This document shows positions 53,177-62,632 of a stretch of DNA of 64,000 nucleotides, piece after piece. The notes below the pieces were generated by a model. The model was not told the DNA's origin. It worked only from the letters and a program-made list of their open reading frames with translations, and made no database searches. Location: NCBI GenBank assembly GCA_018335935.1, contig JAGXRG010000057.1:124001-188000 (forward strand), given 5' to 3'. The stretch is from Chitinophagaceae bacterium (GTDB taxonomy: Bacteria > Bacteroidota > Bacteroidia > Chitinophagales > Chitinophagaceae). Both the position numbers and the translations under genes were made by a program. Positions within the stretch are counted from its first letter, which is position 1; each line of letters opens with the position of its first letter.

Positions 53177-53218
53177 GACTCATCAAACTATTTACTAGCT
53201 ACAAACTACTTTGTACTA

Positions 53219-54760
<1,542 letters not shown>

Positions 54761-54889
54761 CTAAATAATAGAAATCTATGTGGCCTTTGATTAAAATATT
54801 AAAATAAAATTAGAATTAAAAAGGATGATGTATTTATCAAAAATGTATATTGCACTTTAATAAAATATTTTTCAATCAAAACTTACTTT

Positions 54890-56842
54890 ATGAAAAAAAT
54901 AATTTTACTTTTTTTCTGTGCTTTTTTTCTTCTAAAAAACAATGCTGTATATTCTCAGCTCGTAACAGTTAGTGCAAATCCGGGAACATCAGGTAATGCT
55001 GTAATTGGTGGTAGCACATACCATGTTCAAGAAAATATTTACACTACTACTGAAATTGGTAATGGAAATTTTGAGTCTATGGCTACTCCACTTACTAGAA
55101 TAGCTTTCAACTTAAATACATGGACGGGCACTTTTCCTTTTAGTGTTACCAACTATGAAATTTACATGAAAAACACTACAGCCTCTGTGTATTCAGCCGC
55201 AACCTCCTATAGCTTAGTTGGCTATACTCAAGTTTATAATGGCACTATTACATTTACTGGAACAGGGTGGAATTCTGTAGATTTAACTACACCGTTTGTA
55301 AGAACTGCAGGACAAAATTTGAGCATTCTTTTAATTAGAAATAATGGTGCCGCAATTACAGGTTCTAACTTTTACACTGCTAATGGTAATGAAACCGGTA
55401 GTGGTGTGTTTAGCAGTGTACGGTATAATGGTACAGCAGCACCCTCTCCTGGTGTAACAACTTTATCAACTACTAATTTTAGAACATCGGTTCAACTTTC
55501 TCGCCCTCTACCAAATGATGTAAGTGTTGCTGCCTTTGCTTTGGGAAAGGTTCCTCAAAATTTAGCTCATAATGTTACAGCTTTAGTAACCAATTTGGGC
55601 ACAACAGCAAAAACCAACTTAAATGTAACTTTAAACGTAACAGGTGCTAACACTTTTACAAATGTACAAACCATTACTAGTTTACCAAGTGGAGCTGCTA
55701 CAACTGTAACTTTTGCAGCTATGAATACTGCAAATATTGGTTCTAATACTATTACAGTTTCTGTTCCTGCTGATGATGATAATTCCAACAACACAAAAAC
55801 CTTAACTAATCAAGTTACAGCAACAACTTATAGCACCGCTTACGATACTGTAACAACTTCTGGAGTAGGTAGCAATACTGCCGCTATTGATTTGGCAGCA
55901 ATATTCAGGTGTCCTGTTGCAACATCTTTAAGTTCATTAAAAACTTATTTTAGTTCATCGGGTCAACCATATCAAATAAAAATATATAGTGTTAATGCTG
56001 ATACCCCACAAAATTTATTATATACTTCTGCAACATTAACAACAGCTGCTGGTCCTAATGTTATAGCCTTAAGCCCTGCTGTATCAATTCCTGGAGATTT
56101 TGCTGTATCTATTAATCAAACAGGAACAACCAATATGGGCTGCTCTTACGAAGCAGAAACACCACAGCGAGTTAAAACATTTTATTCAAAATCTCCCTCT
56201 GGTTCAAACACGTGGGCACCACTTGGTGCACCATTTAAAATTATGGTAGATGCTAGTTTATCTGCTGGCTTGGTTCCTGTTAACCTAACCACTTTCACAG
56301 GAGTTAAAAATGGTGCTGTAAACAAACTTTCTTGGACAACTTCAGATGAAAAAAACAATAGAGGTTTTGAATTACAAAGAAGTGCTGATGGTGATAAATT
56401 TTCTACTATTGAATTTGTAACTTCAAAAGCTAACAATGGTAATAGTGTGGGAACATTGGAATATGAGTTTATTGATGAACAACCTTTCAAAGTGGTTTCT
56501 TATTACAGACTAAAACAAATTGATTTTGACGGCAAGTCAACAATCAGCAATATTGTTGCTATCAAAGATGGCAGAATGTTGAATTTTGAAATCAGTGATA
56601 TTTATCCTAATCCAGCTAAAGAAAGAATAAATATTGTGGTTACTTCAATTGCTGAGAAAAAAGCCAACTTTATAGTTACAGACTTAATAGGTAAAGTGGT
56701 TTTACAACACAACCAACAAATTATAAATGGTCAAAACAATATTCAACTTAATGTTAACGGTTTAACTGCTGGTACATATATGTTGAAAGTGGTTTGCGAC
56801 AATGGCTGTGAAACTGAAGCTAAAAAATTCATCAAACTATAA
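54890..56842 (+). CDS. Secreted beta-domain protein with T9SS type A sorting domain
   Basis: The 650-residue protein has a signal peptide (about 1-23). An N-terminal beta domain (about 25-200) is followed by a CARDB-like Ig domain (about 205-310, NDVSVAAFALGKVPQNLAHN). Next is a beta domain and an Fn-like segment (NKLSWTTSDEKNNRGFELQRS). The C-terminal sorting domain (about 570-650) has NFEISDIYPNPAKERINI and GLTAGTYMLKVVCDNG. Function of the cargo is unknown. It ends 22 bases before a strong terminator. Confidence 0.9.
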   Translation: MKKIILLFFCAFFLLKNNAVYSQLVTVSANPGTSGNAVIGGSTYHVQENIYTTTEIGNGNFESMATPLTRIAFNLNTWTGTFPFSVTNYEIYMKNTTASVYSAATSYSLVGYTQVYNGTITFTGTGWNSVDLTTPFVRTAGQNLSILLIRNNGAAITGSNFYTANGNETGSGVFSSVRYNGTAAPSPGVTTLSTTNFRTSVQLSRPLPNDVSVAAFALGKVPQNLAHNVTALVTNLGTTAKTNLNVTLNVTGANTFTNVQTITSLPSGAATTVTFAAMNTANIGSNTITVSVPADDDNSNNTKTLTNQVTATTYSTAYDTVTTSGVGSNTAAIDLAAIFRCPVATSLSSLKTYFSSSGQPYQIKIYSVNADTPQNLLYTSATLTTAAGPNVIALSPAVSIPGDFAVSINQTGTTNMGCSYEAETPQRVKTFYSKSPSGSNTWAPLGAPFKIMVDASLSAGLVPVNLTTFTGVKNGAVNKLSWTTSDEKNNRGFELQRSADGDKFSTIEFVTSKANNGNSVGTLEYEFIDEQPFKVVSYYRLKQIDFDGKSTISNIVAIKDGRMLNFEISDIYPNPAKERINIVVTSIAEKKANFIVTDLIGKVVLQHNQQIINGQNNIQLNVNGLTAGTYMLKVVCDNGCETEAKKFIKL

Positions 56843-56863
56843 TATTTAAAATTATTATTTTTA

Positions 56864-56890
56864 AACCACCTCGAAAGGGGTGGTTTTTTT
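56864..56890 (+). terminator. Intrinsic terminator after the T9SS type A gene
   Basis: A 9-bp stem AACCACCTC / GGGGTGGTT with one T-G pair and a GAAA tetraloop is followed by seven T (56884-56890). The stem begins 22 bases after the stop at 56842. Confidence 0.92.
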
Positions 56891-56907
56891 ATGCTAAAAA
56901 ATAGAAT

Positions 56908-57513
56908 ATGAAAAAAAATAAATTGGTTGATGAATATATTGATAAAGTACAACCGTTTGCCAAACAGGTGCTTATGCATTTACGACAATTAATTCACGAA
57001 ACTTGCCCAGATGTTGAAGAAAAAATAAAATGGGGAATGCCAAGTTTTGAATATAAAGGTATGATGTGTGGTTTTGCTGCTTTTAAACAACATTGCACTT
57101 TTATGTTTTGGAAAGCACCATTAATGAAAGATTCTATTTTAATGGAAAATGCAAAAAGCGAAACCTCGATGGGGCATTTGGGAAGAATTACCTCTTTAAA
57201 AGATTTGCCATCTGATAAAAAAATTATTGGATATATAAAAGAAGCAATGAGGTTAAACGAATTGGGAATTAAAGTTGAAAAGAAAAAAATTCCATTAAAA
57301 GATATGGACGTTCCTGTTGAATTTTTAGCTGCTATCAAAAAAAATAAAAAAGCATTCGCAACCTTTGAAGCTTTTAGTAACAGTAATAAAAAAGAGTATA
57401 TTGATTGGTTTACTGAAGCTAAAACAGAAGCAACTAAACAAAAAAGACTGTTGCAAGCTATTGAATGGATGGCAGAGGGAAAACCTAGAAATTGGAAATA
57501 TATGAAGTCTTAG
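56908..57513 (+). CDS. YdeI/OmpD-associated family protein with DUF1801 core
   Basis: The 201-residue cytoplasmic protein has an N-terminal DUF1801 part (EKIKWGMPSFEYKGMMCGFAAFKQHCTFMFW) and a C-terminal YdeI helical part (EFLAAIKKNKKAFATFEAFSNSNKKEYIDWF, then AEGKPRNWKYM). The family is widespread but its role is unclear. It overlaps the converging DsbA-like gene by 4 bases. Confidence 0.85.
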   Translation: MKKNKLVDEYIDKVQPFAKQVLMHLRQLIHETCPDVEEKIKWGMPSFEYKGMMCGFAAFKQHCTFMFWKAPLMKDSILMENAKSETSMGHLGRITSLKDLPSDKKIIGYIKEAMRLNELGIKVEKKKIPLKDMDVPVEFLAAIKKNKKAFATFEAFSNSNKKEYIDWFTEAKTEATKQKRLLQAIEWMAEGKPRNWKYMKS

Positions 57514-58175
57514 TTGCTATTATTTTGTGTTCTAATTTCTTGCAAAACATTTTCTATTCTTTCAGAAATATTTTCAAAAGAAGTATATCCTTTTGCAACT
57601 AAATAAAACTTTGATTCGTTGGCCTGAATAAAAACCATAGGATAACCTGTTACTTTTAATTGTTGACACAATGCAAATTCATAGTGGGCTTTTTCTTTAA
57701 AATCGTTGCTATGTAATTTTTCATAAAATTCCTTTTCATCAATTTTATATTCAAGCAATAAATGTCTATAAGCCTCATCGTCTGTTAAATCTCTACCTTC
57801 AAAATGTAGTGCATATTTCAAGTCGCTTGCAAAAGCAATTTGTTGTTCGGGATAAATTTCTTTGAAAATACTTAAAGCAATTGCGGGTTTTTCGCTGTTA
57901 GGAAACCAGTCACTTTTATCCGGATTATTAATGTGCCACATATAATCCTCTCCAAACTTAATGCCTGTTAATTCTTCAACTCTTCTGGTAGCACTTTTAA
58001 TATAACTTGCTGTAGATGCAATAGGAACAGGCGTTTCGGGTAAAACCATTCCTCCGCTTAATACCTCAAAGTAGAGTTGCGATTTGTATTTTTTAAAACC
58101 ATTTTTCATTACATTGCCAAAGCCATAACACCAGCCACAATAAGCATCATAGCAATAAATCAGGGTAACACTCAT
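57510..58175 (-). CDS. DsbA-family thioredoxin-like protein
   Basis: The 221-residue protein has the redox motif C13-G-W-C16 near the N-terminus (YDAYCGWCYGF), a helical insertion and the cis-proline segment LKVTGYPMVFI. It lacks a signal peptide, so a cytoplasmic FrnE/2-hydroxychromene isomerase-like role is likelier than periplasmic oxidation. No operon partner is evident. Confidence 0.85.
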   Translation of the reverse strand: MSVTLIYCYDAYCGWCYGFGNVMKNGFKKYKSQLYFEVLSGGMVLPETPVPIASTASYIKSATRRVEELTGIKFGEDYMWHINNPDKSDWFPNSEKPAIALSIFKEIYPEQQIAFASDLKYALHFEGRDLTDDEAYRHLLLEYKIDEKEFYEKLHSNDFKEKAHYEFALCQQLKVTGYPMVFIQANESKFYLVAKGYTSFENISERIENVLQEIRTQNNSN

Positions 58176-58225
58176 CTCGTAAATTTAATTACAAAAGAAA
58201 TGATGATGGGTTAAAAAGAAAAATA

Positions 58226-58699
58226 TTAATTGCAAACTTTATCTGCACAGCAACTACTAGCAAAAGCTTCTGGCTTGGCTTTAAATGCAAAGCCCATGCC
58301 CAATATATAGCCCATAGCTTCTTTTAAAGCATCGTTGCTTTTAAAATGCGGGTTAGTGTTGATGTCTGCGTGAACTTCCATTTCTACATTATATTCAATA
58401 AATAAATCACAAAGCTCATAAGCAATTTCAATGCTCTTCGCTACTTCTACCAACATTCTTTCTTTGATGTGGTATTTTTGTTTTGTTTTTTCGTTATGGA
58501 TGAACATGAAGCCCCCATTGTGTTCTCGTAAAAAAACAATAACTGTTGCAAATTCTGTATCAACACCTTTAACTTGACTATCGGTACCAATACAAACTTT
58601 TAGTTTAATTCCTTTTTCTGTTTCTTGAATAATTGTTTTTGCTACAGCTTCTTTAATTGGAAGATTGATTGCCTCGCCATTAAATTTTCTCCAGTACAT
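58226..58699 (-). CDS. YkuK-like RNase H-fold protein (DUF458)
   Basis: The 157-residue protein has the DUF458 pattern CIGTDSQVKG (D40) and VEVHADINTNPHFKS with further acidic residues of an RNase H-like site. The YkuK family is poorly understood. Its C-terminal tail carries three cysteines (SSCCADKVCN), which could bind metal, but no paired ligands are clear. Confidence 0.82.
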   Translation of the reverse strand: MYWRKFNGEAINLPIKEAVAKTIIQETEKGIKLKVCIGTDSQVKGVDTEFATVIVFLREHNGGFMFIHNEKTKQKYHIKERMLVEVAKSIEIAYELCDLFIEYNVEMEVHADINTNPHFKSNDALKEAMGYILGMGFAFKAKPEAFASSCCADKVCN

Positions 58700-58766
58700 A
58701 ATAAAGTTTTTTAAAGTTATCGAATTAATATCGAAACATTAAAATACTTATTATTCACAGTACGTG

Positions 58767-58798
58767 GAAAAGCCTTGTTTTATAGGCATTAGGCTTTT
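58767..58798 (-). terminator. Weak intrinsic terminator at the mrdA stop
   Basis: On the minus strand the arms AAAAGCC and GGCTTTT surround a roughly 17-base loop, and the first arm includes the mrdA stop region. The T-run is only four bases, so efficiency is doubtful. Confidence 0.4.
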
Positions 58799-60876
58799 TC
58801 AAATTGAGGTTTGTTCTTTTTTTCGTCTGTTAACACCGCCACGTTATTTATATTTTTTACAGGCGTTTTTTTTGTGGGTGGCTTAGGGTTCTTTTGTTCG
58901 TTTTTTTTATGCTCTGCTTCTGCTTCTGAATTTTCTTTTTCCTCTCTATCCATTTCTAACAAGGCTTGTATTGAGTCTCTTTTATTTTTTTCTGCAAGTT
59001 TTTTATCAATTTCTATTTGCATTAATTTAGGAATAAGCTTGGTTTTTGTAATGCGTTCTTCCAAGTCTTTTCTTGGTTTTCCTGCAATGCTGTCTCTCAA
59101 ATATTTTTCAATCATTAAACTAGCAATAGGTGCGGCAGATTGAGAGCCAAAACCAGCATTTTCGCACATTACTGCAATGGCAATTCTTGGATTTTCTCTT
59201 GGTGCAAAAGCTCCAAAAAATGCATGATCTTTTTGTTTTTCTCCACGATAATAATTTTCAACTGTTCCAGTTTTACCACAAATTGTAATGCCGGGAACCT
59301 TAACTGCTGCTCCTGTTCCATATTCCATTACCCCTTGCATACCATCGTGAACAATGTTGAAAACGGTATCAGGTATATCGAGTGTATAATTTTTAATTTT
59401 ATAAGGATCTAATACATGATCTTTATCTCCTCCCTCAATAGAGTCAATTAAGTGTGGTGTATAATACCAACCTTTGTTTGCAATAATGGCCATTACATTT
59501 GAAAGCTGCATTAATGTTGTACCCACTTCTCCTTGTCCAATTGCGTTTGAAATAATATTACAAGAGTTCCATCTATTCCCGTGCATTTTTCTATAGTACT
59601 TTGAGGTTGGAATATTTCCAGAATTCTCTGAGGGCAAATCCACACCCAGTCTATGTCCTAGACCAAATGAATATGCATGTCTATTAAAATTTTCTAATGC
59701 ACTATCTGTATTAGAAAATCTGTTTTGATCTAATAATCTTTTATACACTGTTGCAAAAAAACTATTATCGCTATGTGCAATGGCTGTTCTAATATTGTAA
59801 GTTCCAACATCTAAACATTTGGGTCTGCCTGTGCCACAACCATAAAAAGCACCTGTACAATGTAATGAATAGTGCTCGTCTATTACACCTTCTGAAAGAC
59901 CAATAACGCCTACAACAGTTTTAAATGTTGAGCCAGGTGAGTATCTATTAAAGATTGGGCGATTCATTAATGGTTTTTTGGGATCGACAAACAATCTGCT
60001 AAAATGTTTTCTTCTGTCTGGTCCTGTTAAAAAATTAGGATCATAAGTTGGAGCACTAACCATACAAAGTATTCCTCCTGTTTGTGGATCAATTGCAATA
60101 ATACCGCCCACTTTATCGCTCATTAGTTTTTCACCAAGTTTTTGCAACTCAATATCTATGGTGCTAAAAAGGTTTTTTCCTGCTATTGCTGTAGTATCGA
60201 AAGCTCCGTTTTCATAAGATCCCATGTTTCTACTAAGCTTATCTTTTATTAACCTTTTTACGCCTCGTTGGCCCATTAGAATTTTTTCATATGTTCTCTC
60301 AAGCCCAGTCATTCCTGCATAATCTCCCATTTCGTAACCCTCATCACTATGTCTTCTTAAAAAACCAGTATCAACTTCTGCTATGTAGCCCAAAATATTT
60401 CCTGCAGCTCTGTAGGGATAAGACCTAACCGATCTTTCGCTTAAACTAAATCCAGAAAATTTATATATATTTTCAGAAAGTTTGCCATATTTTTCTGGTG
60501 TAAGCAGTGCTTCAAAAACACCTGGCTTTACTCTGCTGCCCGTTTTGTTTAATACTTTTACAATTCTTTTTTTATAATCTTCCATGCTCATGCCCATCAA
60601 TTCACAGAAAGCTAAAGTGTCCATGCCTTTTGTTTCAGATGGTGTGATAATGAGGTCGTACATAATAACATTTTCTAATAAACTTTTTTTGTTTTTATCG
60701 AAAATGATTCCTCTATTAGCGTAAATTACTTTTCTTAGATTGGCGTTATCATCTGCAGCTCTACGATACTTTGAAGATATGATTTGAAGATTAATAAGCT
60801 GTAATGCAATAACTACAAAAACCACAACAAAAATAGTTTGAACTACTCTACTGCGATTTTGATTGAATACAGGCAT
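58789..60876 (-). CDS. mrdA: Penicillin-binding protein 2 (elongasome transpeptidase)
   Basis: The 695-residue class B PBP cross-links peptidoglycan in the elongation complex with RodA. It has an N-terminal membrane helix (11-31), a dimerisation domain and a transpeptidase domain with S316-T-F-K319, S369-D-N371 and K535-T-G-T538. The tail after about residue 595 is Lys/Glu-rich and charged, which is longer than usual. mreC, mreD and rodA are not adjacent within the window. Confidence 0.94.
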   Translation of the reverse strand: MPVFNQNRSRVVQTIFVVVFVVIALQLINLQIISSKYRRAADDNANLRKVIYANRGIIFDKNKKSLLENVIMYDLIITPSETKGMDTLAFCELMGMSMEDYKKRIVKVLNKTGSRVKPGVFEALLTPEKYGKLSENIYKFSGFSLSERSVRSYPYRAAGNILGYIAEVDTGFLRRHSDEGYEMGDYAGMTGLERTYEKILMGQRGVKRLIKDKLSRNMGSYENGAFDTTAIAGKNLFSTIDIELQKLGEKLMSDKVGGIIAIDPQTGGILCMVSAPTYDPNFLTGPDRRKHFSRLFVDPKKPLMNRPIFNRYSPGSTFKTVVGVIGLSEGVIDEHYSLHCTGAFYGCGTGRPKCLDVGTYNIRTAIAHSDNSFFATVYKRLLDQNRFSNTDSALENFNRHAYSFGLGHRLGVDLPSENSGNIPTSKYYRKMHGNRWNSCNIISNAIGQGEVGTTLMQLSNVMAIIANKGWYYTPHLIDSIEGGDKDHVLDPYKIKNYTLDIPDTVFNIVHDGMQGVMEYGTGAAVKVPGITICGKTGTVENYYRGEKQKDHAFFGAFAPRENPRIAIAVMCENAGFGSQSAAPIASLMIEKYLRDSIAGKPRKDLEERITKTKLIPKLMQIEIDKKLAEKNKRDSIQALLEMDREEKENSEAEAEHKKNEQKNPKPPTKKTPVKNINNVAVLTDEKKNKPQFEKA

Positions 60877-60999
60877 AAACTATTTACGATTTAATTTATT
60901 TTGGGTTCACTAGCTGTAAACAAAAAACAAAATATTATTACAACGAAATTATATAGTTGAGGTGGATATTAATAAAGAATATTTAAGAACTCTTTTTAT

Positions 61000-61272
61000 T
61001 TAATTCTTAAATGTTGCTTTAAAATATAAAAGAATTGTACTTAGAATTAGAACAATGCTATTTGCAATAATAACAGGTAAAAGATTTTTAGCAAATCCAT
61101 AAACCAACCAAACTATAACACTTGACAAAATGATTAATAACATTCCAAGATTTAAGTCTTTAACGCTTTTGGTTCTATAAGCTTGTAGCACTTGAGGGAT
61201 AAATGTAATAGATGTTAAGAAGGCTCCGAATAATCCTAAGTAATCGGCCCAATTAAAAGTTGTAAAATCCAT
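61000..61272 (-). CDS. SemiSWEET-type PQ-loop sugar transporter
   Basis: The 90-residue protein has three helices and the PQ motif (P26, Q27 in TFIPQVLQAYRTKSVKDLNL). SemiSWEETs dimerise to move sugars down their gradient across the inner membrane. Substrate is not readable. It is 2 bases downstream of the PKD lipoprotein gene. Confidence 0.92.
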   Translation of the reverse strand: MDFTTFNWADYLGLFGAFLTSITFIPQVLQAYRTKSVKDLNLGMLLIILSSVIVWLVYGFAKNLLPVIIANSIVLILSTILLYFKATFKN

Positions 61273-61274
61273 AT

Positions 61275-62549
61275 TTATAATTTAGGAATGAATACAGAAG
61301 CTTGTGCTGTTGCCGAACATCCAGAGTTTGAAGTAACCGTCATTTTTACTGGATAATTCTTATCAACAGAGCCTCTGATATAGGTTTTATCAATGCTTGC
61401 AAATATACCATTAAACGAAGTACTGTCTCCAAAATCCCAATGCCAATTAATATTGGTATACCCACCTGCAATATTAGAAGTGTTGTTGAAATTATATATA
61501 TAACCATTTTGTGTTTGACCAATGAATTGAATATAAAATGATGGGCTTGGTGTTGCGTCTTGTCCAAAAGTTTTTACAGGTTGTCCCACTTTATAAATAT
61601 CTCTTCCATTATAAACAATAGTTAGAATTACATTATACGAATTACCATGTACATAAGATTTTGTTACAGGGTTGCCAAGAGTAAAGCCAGAGCCATCACC
61701 AAAATCCCAGGTATAAACTGCACCTTGGGGTACATTGGTTGTTGGGCCAGTGAAGGTAAACACTTCTTTGCTTGGTAAACAGGGGCTTGTTGATACTGCA
61801 GTAAATCCACCTTTAATATCAAAAGCTGCTGGAACAACAACATTAATCGTTTTGGTGTCGTTACAACCTGCATCACTTGTTACTTTTAACTTTACTACTC
61901 TTGTTTGATCGGTGTTTGTTTGAGTATAAGTTTTTGATACCTTAATTCCTGATCCTGTTGTTCCATCTCCAAAATCCCAAGTGTATTGCATAGACCCTTT
62001 TGCAATGTAACTATTGCTCTGAAACTCAAATGTAGCTTGTGTTCCAACCTGGTTTACTAAATTATATGAAAATGAAGCCACAGGAGAAACGTCCTGACCA
62101 AATGCTTTTACTGATAAACTTTGTTGCCCTACTACAGCACCATTTTTTTTAACTTTAACTAAAACTGTTTTATTACCTCCATCGGTATAAACATTTTCTA
62201 CAGGATTGGTATACCCTGCATTACCATCTCCAAAGTACCATTCAAAAGTTGCACCAGTCGGAACTCCTGAACCCGAACAAGTAAAAGTAAATTTTTCTGT
62301 ACTTGGGGCACAGGGATTTGAACTTACATAAGATATTACAATTGGGCCTGTACCGCTATTTCCACTACTTGATGAGCCTGAAGATGATCCATTTCCTCCA
62401 GTAGAGCCTGTTCCTCCAGAACCAGTAGAACCACCAGATCCTGAACCTGTTGTTGGTATTTGTGTAGATTTTCCTGAATATTTGGTACAACCAAAAAACA
62501 TGAAAATAAAAACAGTAAGAAAAAATAGGGTTTTATTAAACTGCATCAT
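61275..62549 (-). CDS. PKD-domain lipoprotein
   Basis: The 424-residue protein has a lipoprotein signal (FMFFGC, C21), then a Gly/Ser/Thr-rich linker (about 30-70). Four PKD-like domains follow, marked by WYFGDGNAG, YTWDFGDGTTG, YTWDFGDGSGF and WHWDFGDSTSF. PKD domains are beta-sandwich modules for protein or polysaccharide contacts on the surface. Function is unknown. No T9SS sorting domain is present. Confidence 0.9.
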   Translation of the reverse strand: MMQFNKTLFFLTVFIFMFFGCTKYSGKSTQIPTTGSGSGGSTGSGGTGSTGGNGSSSGSSSSGNSGTGPIVISYVSSNPCAPSTEKFTFTCSGSGVPTGATFEWYFGDGNAGYTNPVENVYTDGGNKTVLVKVKKNGAVVGQQSLSVKAFGQDVSPVASFSYNLVNQVGTQATFEFQSNSYIAKGSMQYTWDFGDGTTGSGIKVSKTYTQTNTDQTRVVKLKVTSDAGCNDTKTINVVVPAAFDIKGGFTAVSTSPCLPSKEVFTFTGPTTNVPQGAVYTWDFGDGSGFTLGNPVTKSYVHGNSYNVILTIVYNGRDIYKVGQPVKTFGQDATPSPSFYIQFIGQTQNGYIYNFNNTSNIAGGYTNINWHWDFGDSTSFNGIFASIDKTYIRGSVDKNYPVKMTVTSNSGCSATAQASVFIPKL

Positions 62550-62563
62550 AATAGTTTAGATTT

Positions 62564-62577
62564 CACAAAATATTGTG
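62564..62577. promoter_or_regulatory. Inverted repeat upstream of the PKD lipoprotein gene
   Basis: Arms CACAA and TTGTG flank AATA, 14 bases upstream of the gene start at 62549. A related AAAATATTGTTACAAAA occurs about 40 bases further upstream. It may be an operator; no promoter box is convincing. Confidence 0.25.
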
Positions 62578-62632
62578 ATCTTAACTATTTAACAACGAAT
62601 TTTTTAATAAAATATTGTTACAAAACAGTGGT

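Noticed and set aside
60982-61011. Hairpin with TTTAAGAA/TTCTTAAA arms at the SemiSWEET stop
   Set aside because: Entirely A/T-rich with a 14-base loop and no clear T-run; too weak to call a terminator.
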